This document shows, piece after piece, positions 7,706 through 14,406 of a stretch of DNA of 64,000 bases (the stretch's first letter is position 1; the number at the start of each line of letters is the position of its first letter). Made by a program: the position numbers and the translations under genes. The notes beneath the pieces are model-generated. The model did no database searches. It was not told where the DNA came from and saw nothing but the letters and a program-made list of their open reading frames with translations. The stretch is from positions 124,001 through 188,000 of the forward strand of contig JAMYFF010000002.1 in assembly GCA_024128875.1 (NCBI GenBank), given 5' to 3'. This DNA is from Salinilacustrithrix flava (GTDB lineage: Bacteria > Actinomycetota > Acidimicrobiia > Acidimicrobiales > Salinilacustritrichaceae).

Positions 7706-9012
7706 CGCTCGACCCGCTGGCGGACGGAGTCGGCGTGGGCGGCGAGGCCCTCGGCAGCGGCCATGGCCTGCACGTGCGGGGCGAGGCCGCGCAGCGCGGC
7801 CTCGTCGAGGCTGACCACGTGGATGTGCTTGCAGAAGTCGTCGACGCGCAGGGCGCCGGCGAAGCGGGCCGAGCCGTAGGTGGGCAGCACGTGGTTGGGG
7901 CCGGCGACGTAGTCACCGACGCTGGCCGGCGCCCACGGGCCGCAGAACACCGCGCCGGCGTGCTTCACGCGCACGAGCAGGTCCTCGGAGTCGGCGGTCT
8001 GCAGCTCGAGGTGCTCGGGGGCGATGACGTTGGCGACGTCGATGGCGGCGGCGGGACCGTCGACGACCACGGCGTAGCCGGCGTCGGCGAGGGTGGCCTC
8101 GATGTGCTCGCGCCGGGGGCTGGTGGCGACGATCCGGCCGACCGCCTCGTCCACGGCGGCGCGGACGTCCTCGTCCCAGCAGATCAGCCAGGCCAGCCCG
8201 TCGGGGCCGTGCTCGGCCTGAAGCACGATGTCGATGGCGACGTCCTCGACCACGGCGTCGCGGTCGGCGACGACGACGACCTCGGAGGGGCCGGCGAAGC
8301 TGGACGGCACCCCGACGAGGCCGCTGGACGCGACCTCCCGCTTGGCCTGGGCGACGCGGGCGCTGCCCGGACCGACGATGACGTCCACCGCGAGGATGGA
8401 CTCGGTGCCGTAGGCGAGCGCGGCGATGGCAGCGGGCCCGGCGACGCGGTGCACCTCGTCGACGCCGGCGATGGCGGCCGCGGCGAGGATGCCGTCGTCG
8501 ACCTTGCCGTCGGGACCCGGGGCGGTGCACAGCACGGTCTCGTGCACGCCGGCGACCTTGGCCGGGACGGCGGTCATGAGCGCGGTGGAGAGCAGGGGGG
8601 CGAGCGCGGAGGGCACGTACAGGCCGGCCCGATCGACGGGACGGCGCAGCTCGCGCACGACCAGGCCGTCGCGCTCGTAGCGGGCGGGGTCGTGCAGCTG
8701 GGCCCGGTGGTAGGCGGCGATGTTGCGGTGCGCGGTCTCGAGCGCGGTCCGCAGCGCCGGATCGATGCGCTCCACGGCGCCGGCGACGTCGTCGGGGTCG
8801 ACACGGATGGCGTCGATGTCGACGCCGTCGAACTCCTTGGTCATGGCGCGCAGGGCCTCGTCGCCGCCCACCCGGACCCGCTCGATGACGGCACGGACCT
8901 GCTCGATCGGCGGTTCCTCGGCCGCCTTCGGGCGGGGCAGCACCGACCGCAGCGCATGGGGATCCGACGTGTCGGTGCCGCGCAGGTCGAGCGTGGTGAG
9001 GAGGCCGGTCAC
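7702..9012 (-). CDS. hisD: Histidinol dehydrogenase
   Basis: A 436-residue zinc enzyme carrying out the last two oxidations to histidine. GSARVAQAKREV, the zinc ligands Q265 and H268 (LQAEHGPD) and the catalytic pair E333-H334 (IAPEHLEL) are present. It is the first gene of the his run. The chosen start is a GTG at 9012, which lies 7 bases after TAGCCT at 9020-9025; longer frames upstream are not needed for family length. Confidence 0.96.
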   Translation of the reverse strand: MTGLLTTLDLRGTDTSDPHALRSVLPRPKAAEEPPIEQVRAVIERVRVGGDEALRAMTKEFDGVDIDAIRVDPDDVAGAVERIDPALRTALETAHRNIAAYHRAQLHDPARYERDGLVVRELRRPVDRAGLYVPSALAPLLSTALMTAVPAKVAGVHETVLCTAPGPDGKVDDGILAAAAIAGVDEVHRVAGPAAIAALAYGTESILAVDVIVGPGSARVAQAKREVASSGLVGVPSSFAGPSEVVVVADRDAVVEDVAIDIVLQAEHGPDGLAWLICWDEDVRAAVDEAVGRIVATSPRREHIEATLADAGYAVVVDGPAAAIDVANVIAPEHLELQTADSEDLLVRVKHAGAVFCGPWAPASVGDYVAGPNHVLPTYGSARFAGALRVDDFCKHIHVVSLDEAALRGLAPHVQAMAAAEGLAAHADSVRQRVER

Positions 9013-9019
9013 CCGGCGC

Positions 9020-9025
9020 AGGCTA
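9020..9025 (-). promoter_or_regulatory. -10 hexamer TAGCCT of hisD (his operon)
   Basis: TAGCCT ends 7 bases before the hisD GTG, giving a leaderless message for the whole hisDCBHA run. Confidence 0.55.
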
Positions 9026-9067
9026 CCGGCGGCCGGAACCGGGTCCGAAGTGGGTAGAACTGTGGCC

Positions 9068-9256
9068 GTGAGCACCGACGCGGCAGAGCTGTCCTCCATC
9101 CAGGGCACCCTCGAGGAGCTCAGCCAGCGCGTCGCCGCCATCGCCGACCGGCGCGACAGCGACCCGGACGACCCGATCTCCCCCGGCCTGTTCGAGGTCG
9201 AGCGGTCGCTGCGCAACGCCGTGCGCCGCCTCGACCGCCTCCGCGGCAGCCTCTAA
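9068..9256 (+). CDS. Small coiled-coil protein of unknown function
   Basis: A 62-residue protein starting at GTG 9068, or at GTG 9062 two codons earlier. A TAGAAC sequence ends 7 bases before 9068, near the leaderless pattern. The product is polar and helical (LEELSQRVAAIADRR, then EVERSLRNAVRRLDRLRGSL), with a heptad-like spacing of Leu/Ile/Val. It has no signal or membrane segment. No family was recognised. It faces away from hisD and converges on nth. Confidence 0.55.
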   Translation: MSTDAAELSSIQGTLEELSQRVAAIADRRDSDPDDPISPGLFEVERSLRNAVRRLDRLRGSL

Positions 9257-9446
9257 CGCCCAAGACCGAGTCTCGGGCGCGGGTCAGGGGCCGAACACCG
9301 TGGTGTCCGGCCCCGTGACGCGGCGACGGCGCCCGGGTGGGAGTGGGCGCCGTCGCTGGCGTTGCCGGGCGGCGGATCCCGTGCAACGCGTCAGTTCCAG
9401 GTGGCGGGAACCTGGACTGAGGGAAACGCTACATGATCCACACGGC
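9257..9446. other. Convergent intergenic region with three hairpins
   Basis: Between the small gene and nth lie three stems in a row: 9287-9299 with 9302-9314 (13 bases, one mismatch), 9323-9334 with 9345-9356 (12 bases, perfect, 10-base loop) and 9391-9402 with 9410-9420 (11 bases with one bulge). They may be terminators for both genes or a small structured RNA. No known RNA family was recognised. Confidence 0.45.
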
Positions 9447-10190
9447 CTACGCGACACCACCGCGGGATTTTTTCGGCTTGTGCGGTGACGTGGGCAGATC
9501 AGCCATCCCGAAGGACGGGCAGAACCACGCGAGCGGGCATTCCGGGCACGCAGGGCGGCGGGCGAAGCAGGTCCGGCGGCCGTGGAGGATGAGCCGCAGG
9601 CTGAACAGCCCGCGCTCGGCGGCGGGCACCATGGCGCCGAGCTCGTGCTCGACCTTGACCGGATCGGTCTCCTCGGTGAGGCCGAGGCGGATGGCCACCC
9701 GTCCGACGTGGGTGTCCACCGGCAGGCCGGGCTCGTCGAGGGCCACCGAGCGGATCACGTTGGCCGTCTTGCGCCCGACGCCGGGGAGCGCCACGAGGTC
9801 GCTGATGCGGTGGGGCACCTCACCCCCGTGGTGCTCGAGGAGCCGGGCCGACATGCCGAGCAGCGACTTGGCCTTCTGGCGGAAGAACCCGGTTGGGTGG
9901 ATGACCTGCTCCAGCTCCTCGGGGTCGGCGCCGGCGAGGGACTCGGGATCGGGCCAGCGGGCGAAGACCTCCGGGGTGGTCATGTTCACGCGCTCGTCGG
10001 TGCACTGGGCCGACAGGATCGTGGCCACGAGCAGCTCGAAGGGGTCGCGGTGGTCGAGCTCGCACAGCTCGACCGCGGTGCCCGGGTAGGCCTCGGCCAG
10101 GGCCTCGTGGGCGGCCCGACCACGTCCCGCCGGCGTGCGGGGTCGCCGGCGGCCCGGCGGTGGTGGGGGGTTCTGCACGCGGGCGGCCAT
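9447..10190 (-). CDS. nth: Endonuclease III
   Basis: A 247-residue DNA glycosylase/AP lyase of base-excision repair. The helix-hairpin-helix LPGVGRKTANVI contains the catalytic K141, and D159 (PVDTHVGR) completes the active site. The C-terminal 4Fe-4S cysteines are C208, C215, C218 and C224 (C-x6-C-x2-C-x5-C). A basic, proline-rich N-terminal extension of about 25 residues is typical of actinobacterial homologues. The ATG lies 6 bases after TAGCCT. Confidence 0.96.
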   Translation of the reverse strand: MAARVQNPPPPPGRRRPRTPAGRGRAAHEALAEAYPGTAVELCELDHRDPFELLVATILSAQCTDERVNMTTPEVFARWPDPESLAGADPEELEQVIHPTGFFRQKAKSLLGMSARLLEHHGGEVPHRISDLVALPGVGRKTANVIRSVALDEPGLPVDTHVGRVAIRLGLTEETDPVKVEHELGAMVPAAERGLFSLRLILHGRRTCFARRPACPECPLAWFCPSFGMADLPTSPHKPKKSRGGVA

Positions 10191-10196
10191 GGTCGG

Positions 10197-10202
10197 AGGC
10201 TA
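10197..10202 (-). promoter_or_regulatory. -10 hexamer TAGCCT of nth
   Basis: It ends 6 bases before the nth ATG. A plus-strand copy of the same hexamer serves mshD 15 bases away. Confidence 0.55.
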
Positions 10203-10216
10203 CCGACGGCCCTCGG

Positions 10217-10222
10217 TAGCCT
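10217..10222 (+). promoter_or_regulatory. -10 hexamer TAGCCT of mshD
   Basis: It ends 9 bases before the mshD ATG at 10232. Confidence 0.45.
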
Positions 10223-10231
10223 CGGCCGCCC

Positions 10232-11131
10232 ATGGCCGAGCTCCAGATCAAGCACCACCTCGACGACGTCGACGTCCGCGAGGTGGAGCACCTGATCGAG
10301 CGGGTCTACCTCGCCGACGGCCACCGTCCCATCGACGAGCACCGCTGGGTCGACGCCGCGCACGGTGGCCGCTCCGAGTTCGCCGGCCTGGTGCTCACCG
10401 AGGAGGGCCACGACCACCTGGTCGCCTACTCCCAGGTCACCCGCGGCGAGCAGTCCTGGGCCATCGACCTGGTCATCGACCCCCACCACCGCTACGACGC
10501 CCTCATCATCGCCCCCCGCCTGCTGGGCGCCGCGGTCGACCTGATCGCCGAGGAGGGCGGCGGCCACGTCCACTACTGGGTGTACGAGCCCAACGAGGCC
10601 CACAACCGAATCGCCAACCTGGTCGGCCTGGCGCCGGGTCGGGACCTGTGGCAGATGCGGGTGCCCCTCCCCCTCGACGAGACGACGGACCTGGTGACCC
10701 GCCCGTTCGTGCCCGGGCGGGACGAGGAGGCGTGGCTGGCGGTGAACAACGCCGCGTTCGCGTGGCACCCGGAGCAGGGGGGCTGGACCCTCGACGACGT
10801 GCGCCAGCGCGAGGCCGAGCCGTGGTTCGACCCCGAGGGCTTCCTGCTCCACGAGCGCGACGGCCGACTGGCCGGGTTCTGCTGGACCAAGGTCCACGAG
10901 GAGCCGCCGGTCGGGGAGATCTACGTGATCGCCGTCCACCCCGACTTCGCCGGGCAGGGGCTCGGGCGGGCCCTCACCGTCGCCGGCCTCGCCCACCTCG
11001 CCGGCTCGACCGACACCGGCATGCTCTACGTCGACGCCGACAACGCCCCGGCGGTGAAGCTCTACGAGGACCTCGGCTTCACCGTGCACTCCACCAACCG
11101 AGCCTTCGTCGGAGATGTGAAGCCGGCCTGA
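10232..11131 (+). CDS. mshD: Mycothiol synthase (cysteinyl transferase with two GNAT domains)
   Basis: A 299-residue protein made of two GNAT acetyltransferase domains, as in MshD, which acetylates Cys-GlcN-Ins to finish mycothiol, the actinobacterial low-molecular-weight thiol. The C-terminal catalytic GNAT domain shows VGEIYVIAVHPDFAGQGLGR (acetyl-CoA loop) and LYVDADNAPAVKLYEDLGF. The N-terminal domain is the degenerate one (WAIDLVIDPHHRYDAL). Its presence is good evidence for an actinobacterial host. It diverges from nth, a pairing that leaves only 41 bases for both promoters. Confidence 0.92.
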   Translation: MAELQIKHHLDDVDVREVEHLIERVYLADGHRPIDEHRWVDAAHGGRSEFAGLVLTEEGHDHLVAYSQVTRGEQSWAIDLVIDPHHRYDALIIAPRLLGAAVDLIAEEGGGHVHYWVYEPNEAHNRIANLVGLAPGRDLWQMRVPLPLDETTDLVTRPFVPGRDEEAWLAVNNAAFAWHPEQGGWTLDDVRQREAEPWFDPEGFLLHERDGRLAGFCWTKVHEEPPVGEIYVIAVHPDFAGQGLGRALTVAGLAHLAGSTDTGMLYVDADNAPAVKLYEDLGFTVHSTNRAFVGDVKPA

Positions 11132-11148
11132 GTTCGGTCCATCCGCTG

Positions 11149-11207
11149 GAAACTGGCAGCGGCCACGGAACACGAAGCCCGTGCGTTCCGTGGCCGCGTC
11201 CAGTTTC
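11149..11207. terminator. Long inverted repeat, bidirectional terminator (repeat family 1, copy B)
   Basis: Arms at 11149-11171 and 11185-11207 are 23 bases each with a single two-base mismatch and a 13-base loop. It lies between convergent mshD and the VIT gene. The core CTGGCAGCGGCCACGGAAC is shared with the repeat at 3256-3306. Confidence 0.7.
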
Positions 11208-11230
11208 GTCGTGGGTTGCGTCCCCCGACG

Positions 11231-11974
11231 TCAGACGTTGACGCCGACGAGGCTGCCGATCGTGTAGGTGAGGGCGGCGGGCACCGCCGTGAAGGCGAGC
11301 TGGCGGCCGGCGACGCGCCAGGCCGGGCGCTCGGTGAAGCGGGCGATGACCACGCCGATGACGACGGCCGCGATGAGGGCGGCGACCAGGGACGCGACGG
11401 TGGCGGCGACGCCCGAGGTGATGAACCAGGGGACGAGCGGGATGACCGCGCCGGCGCAGAACGCGGCGAAGGACGAGACGGCGGCGCCCGTGGGTGAGCC
11501 GAGCTCGTCGGGGTCGATGCCGAGCTCCTCCCGGGCGTGGGTGCGCACGGCCAGCTCCTCGTCGGCCATGACCGACTCGGCCAGGGCGCGGGCGGCGGCC
11601 GGGGCCACGCCACGGGACTGGTACAGCTGGTCCAGCTCGGCGGTCTCGACGTGGGGGTTGCGGCGGATCTCGATGCGCTCGAGGGTGACCTCGCGCTCGA
11701 ACAGCTCGGCCTGGACCCGCATCGAGTTGTACTCCCCGGCCGCCATGGAGATGGCGCCGGCGACGAGGCCGGCCAGGCCGGCGACCCGAACGACGGCGGG
11801 AGCCGGGTCGGCGCCGGCCACGCCGAGGATCAGGCCGACGTTGGAGACGAGGCCGTCGCTCACCCCGAACACCGCGGCCCGGGCGGCCCCGCCCCGCACA
11901 TCGCGGTGGTGGTGCTCCTCGACCGGGGGTTCGGGACGGACCCCGTCGGGATCGCTGGTGAGAGGGTCGACCAC
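11231..11974 (-). CDS. VIT1/CCC1-family transporter
   Basis: A 247-residue membrane protein of the vacuolar iron transporter family. AAVFGVSDGLVSNVGLILGVAG (about 33-54) and GAISMAAGEYNSMRVQ (about 73-88) are the conserved first helices. A long charged cytoplasmic helical loop follows (about 90-155), then three more hydrophobic helices. Family members export iron or manganese from the cytoplasm. An N-terminal HHH motif (EEHHHRD) may bind metal. The GTG start lies 6 bases after TAGCCT at 11981-11986. Confidence 0.88.
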   Translation of the reverse strand: MVDPLTSDPDGVRPEPPVEEHHHRDVRGGAARAAVFGVSDGLVSNVGLILGVAGADPAPAVVRVAGLAGLVAGAISMAAGEYNSMRVQAELFEREVTLERIEIRRNPHVETAELDQLYQSRGVAPAAARALAESVMADEELAVRTHAREELGIDPDELGSPTGAAVSSFAAFCAGAVIPLVPWFITSGVAATVASLVAALIAAVVIGVVIARFTERPAWRVAGRQLAFTAVPAALTYTIGSLVGVNV

Positions 11975-11980
11975 GGGACC

Positions 11981-11986
11981 AGGCTA
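11981..11986 (-). promoter_or_regulatory. -10 hexamer TAGCCT of the VIT-family gene
   Basis: It ends 6 bases before the GTG at 11974. Confidence 0.55.
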
Positions 11987-12026
11987 CGGCGTCGTCCCCC
12001 CGGGTGGCCGCCCATGCCACGCGCCG

Positions 12027-12032
12027 TACGCT
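12027..12032 (+). promoter_or_regulatory. -10 hexamer TACGCT of rlmN
   Basis: It ends 8 bases before the GTG at 12041 and lies inside the frame of the alternative ATG at 12014, which argues for the GTG. Confidence 0.55.
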
Positions 12033-12040
12033 GGTCGACC

Positions 12041-13108
12041 GTGCCCACCCGCTACGACCTCGATCGCGAGGCCTTCGCCGACCTCCTCTCGGGTGAGCCG
12101 CGCTACCGCGTCGACCAGGTGTGGCAGGGCCTCTACGAGCACCACACCGACCCGGCCGACATCACGAACCTGCCCAAGGCGCTGCGTGCCCGCCTCGCCG
12201 ACGAGCTGCCGCTCGCGCTCGAACCGGCGGCCGAGTCCGTCAGCGACGACGGTGACACGGTCAAGTGGCTGTGGCGCCTCGCCGACGGTGCCGCTGTCGA
12301 GACCGTGCTCATGCACTACCCCGACCGCTCCACGGTGTGCGTGTCGAGCCAGGCGGGCTGCGCCATGGCCTGCAGCTTCTGCGCCACCGGCCAGGCCGGC
12401 TTCGAACGCCACATGACCGTCGGCGAGATCGTCGAGCAGGTCGTCATCGCCGCCCGCGTCGCCAAGCCCCGCCGCCTGTCCAACGTCGTGTTCATGGGCA
12501 TGGGCGAACCGCTCGCCAACTACGACGCGACCTGGGGGGCGGTGGAGCGCATCCACGGGGCGCTCGGCCTGTCCGCCCGCCACATCACGGTGTCCACCGT
12601 GGGCGTGGTGCCGGGCATCGAGCGGATCACCCAGGAGTCGCTGCCCGTGAACCTGGCCGTGTCCCTGCACGCCGCCAACGACGAGCTGCGCGACGAGCTG
12701 GTGCCGATCAACCGCCGGTACCCCATCGCCCGGCTCCTCGAGGCCTGCCGCCGCTACGTCGACACGACCCACCGTCGCCTCTCGTTCGAGTGGGCGCTCA
12801 TCGACGGCGTGAACGACCGGGAGCAGGACGCCCAGGAGCTGGCGGTCGCGGCCCGGGCCGTGCGCGCCCACGTCAACCTCATCCCCCTGAACCCGACGCC
12901 CGGCTACGCCGTGCGGGGCACGCCGCCGGCGCGGGTGCGCGAGTTCCGGGACCGCCTCGAGGAGCTCGGTGTGAACGCCACCGTCCGGCGCAACCGCGGC
13001 ACCGAGATCGACGCGGCGTGCGGCCAGCTCCGGGCCAACCACGAGGCCACCCCCGTCCGGGCCCCCCGCCGCCGCACCCGCACCTCCACCTCCACCTCCA
13101 CCTCCTGA
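12041..13108 (+). CDS. rlmN: Dual-specificity rRNA/tRNA adenine C2 methyltransferase
   Basis: A 355-residue radical-SAM enzyme that methylates A2503 of 23S rRNA and A37 of some tRNAs. The 4Fe-4S cysteines are C107, C111 and C114 (CAMACSFC), followed by GMGEPLANYD and HITVSTVGVVPGI. A late cysteine in GTEIDAACGQL is the methyl-carrier cysteine of the family. The GTG at 12041 is preferred over ATG 12014 because a TACGCT hexamer lies 8 bases upstream of it. The C-terminus ends in four Thr-Ser repeats encoded by a 6-base tandem repeat. Confidence 0.95.
   Translation: MPTRYDLDREAFADLLSGEPRYRVDQVWQGLYEHHTDPADITNLPKALRARLADELPLALEPAAESVSDDGDTVKWLWRLADGAAVETVLMHYPDRSTVCVSSQAGCAMACSFCATGQAGFERHMTVGEIVEQVVIAARVAKPRRLSNVVFMGMGEPLANYDATWGAVERIHGALGLSARHITVSTVGVVPGIERITQESLPVNLAVSLHAANDELRDELVPINRRYPIARLLEACRRYVDTTHRRLSFEWALIDGVNDREQDAQELAVAARAVRAHVNLIPLNPTPGYAVRGTPPARVREFRDRLEELGVNATVRRNRGTEIDAACGQLRANHEATPVRAPRRRTRTSTSTSTS
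13082..13105 (+). repeat. Four tandem copies of ACCTCC at the end of rlmN
   Basis: The repeat encodes (Thr-Ser)4 just before the stop. Copy-number slippage would stay in frame. Confidence 0.8.
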
Positions 13109-13109
13109 G

Positions 13110-13161
13110 CGTTCTGGCCTACGCATTCCCGCGCATGCGGGGGAATCGGTAGGCCAGAACG
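13110..13161. terminator. Long inverted repeat, bidirectional terminator (repeat family 2)
   Basis: The arms 13110-13130 and 13141-13161 pair almost completely, and an inner CCCGC/GCGGG extends the stem to about 25 base pairs with a 4-base loop. It separates convergent rlmN and the nucleotidyltransferase gene. The outer CGTTCTGG...CCAGAACG matches the arms of the hairpin at 5988-6038. Confidence 0.75.
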
Positions 13162-13163
13162 AG

Positions 13164-13946
13164 TCAGTGGCGGTGGTCGTGGTCGAGGCGCATGGAGACG
13201 TCGCGGCGGACGAGCACGGTGGTGCCGGCGTCGGTGCGGATCGCCCGGACGAGGTGCTCCCGCTCCCGCACCCGCGCTCCCGGCCACACCACCGACTCCT
13301 CGATGGCGCCCTCCACCACCGCGCCCTTGCCCACCACGCTGCCGCCCGCCGATGCCAGGTTGGCGCGCAGGTAGTCGACGGCGTCGGCGCAGTCGACGAA
13401 GGGGCCGTGGTGGTGCACCGTCTCGATCCGGCCCTCCTCGAGCGCCTGGCGCCAGCACACCTCCCACAGCCCCGACGGGGTGACGGGCAGGCGCTCCACG
13501 ACGTCCCACGGCATCAGCGACGCCGCCACCGCGGCGCGGGGACCGAAGGGCTCGTCGCCGGCGACGAGGATGCGGATGGTCGAGCCGTCCCACCCGTCGA
13601 CGAGGTGCTCCAGCCCACCCGGGCACCAGGTGTCGCCGTTGACGACCGCGACGGCGCGCCCGTCGAGCCAGCCCCGCAGGTTGGCCACCCCTCCTGCCGT
13701 GCCGAGGGCCTCGCCCTGCTCGAGCGACAGGTGCACCCGGTGGTCGAGGTGGCGGATGAGGGCCGGCTGGCTCTCGTGCACGTTGACGGCCACGTCGTCG
13801 ACGACGGAGGAGAGGCGGCCGATGGCGTGGTCGATCAGGGGGTCGTCGCCGACCGGGCACAGCACCTTGGGGCGCAGCAGCGACAGCGGTCGCAGGCGCT
13901 CGCCCGATCCTGCCCCGAGCGCGACACCTGCGAGACTGTCACCCAT
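13164..13946 (-). CDS. Sugar nucleotidyltransferase (NTP-transferase fold)
   Basis: A 260-residue GlmU/RfbA/ManC-type nucleotidyltransferase. The nucleotide loop GAGSGERLRPLSLLRPKVLCP (residues about 9-29) is of the G-x-G-x-R-L-P-K type, and NGDTW (about 104-108) supplies the metal aspartate. The C-terminal part (VVGKGAVVEGAIEESVVWPGARV) has short hexapeptide-like turns. It likely activates a sugar phosphate with an NTP; which sugar is not evident. The ATG at 13946 overlaps the ATG of the divergent membrane-protein gene within the single tetramer CATG, so one of the two starts may need revision; a TTG at 13967 is the alternative. Confidence 0.8.
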   Translation of the reverse strand: MGDSLAGVALGAGSGERLRPLSLLRPKVLCPVGDDPLIDHAIGRLSSVVDDVAVNVHESQPALIRHLDHRVHLSLEQGEALGTAGGVANLRGWLDGRAVAVVNGDTWCPGGLEHLVDGWDGSTIRILVAGDEPFGPRAAVAASLMPWDVVERLPVTPSGLWEVCWRQALEEGRIETVHHHGPFVDCADAVDYLRANLASAGGSVVGKGAVVEGAIEESVVWPGARVREREHLVRAIRTDAGTTVLVRRDVSMRLDHDHRH

Positions 13947-14307
13947 GGAGACCCGCCGGTGGATCAATCACTCGCTGCCCCAGACGCTCGGTAATGCGGT
14001 GCTCCTGTTGTACATCAGCGCCGCCTTCGACGCGGTGCTCGGCGGCTACCTGTTCTCCCCCATCGGCATCGCCATCGTCGCCGGCAAGGCCGCGGCGGGC
14101 TTCGGCATCGCCAACGAGAAGAAGTGGGGCTACAACCTCGGCCTGGCCATGGCGTTCCTGCCGTTCGTGCTGCGCTTCCTCGTCGGCGGGTTCAGCCTCG
14201 ACGCGGTCCTCGGCACCGGCATCATCAGCCTGATGTTCGAGATCCTCCTCATCGCCCTGCTGCTCCACAAGGACTCCAAGGAGCACCAGCGCATCTGGTT
14301 CAGCTGA
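13945..14307 (+). CDS. Small multi-spanning membrane protein, unknown
   Basis: A 120-residue protein with about four hydrophobic segments (roughly 13-28, 30-48, 61-77 and 85-106) and a charged C-terminal tail ending HKDSKEHQRIWFS. It has no recognised family beyond a general integral-membrane character. Its ATG lies on the same CATG tetramer as the divergent nucleotidyltransferase start. A GACTGT sequence 5 bases upstream is a weak -10 candidate. Confidence 0.65.
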   Translation: METRRWINHSLPQTLGNAVLLLYISAAFDAVLGGYLFSPIGIAIVAGKAAAGFGIANEKKWGYNLGLAMAFLPFVLRFLVGGFSLDAVLGTGIISLMFEILLIALLLHKDSKEHQRIWFS

Positions 14308-14340
14308 CCCCGGTCGGTCCGCCCCACCCCGATTGGGAAG

Positions 14341-14356
14341 TTGACTGATCGGTCAA
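14341..14356. promoter_or_regulatory. TetR-type operator in front of fadD
   Basis: TTGACTGATCGGTCAA is an inverted repeat (TTGAC/GTCAA) of the kind bound by TetR-family regulators of lipid genes. It lies 51 bases upstream of the ATG. No TetR gene is in the window, so the regulator acts in trans. Confidence 0.5.
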
Positions 14357-14406
14357 TAGCGTCCCTGCGACCGATTCCGAGGTGTGCTGCAGGGGGTAGC
14401 TGGCAG

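Noticed and set aside
9257..9446. tRNA or tmRNA gene in the three-hairpin region
   Set aside because: No T-arm consensus, acceptor stem or CCA-like end is present.
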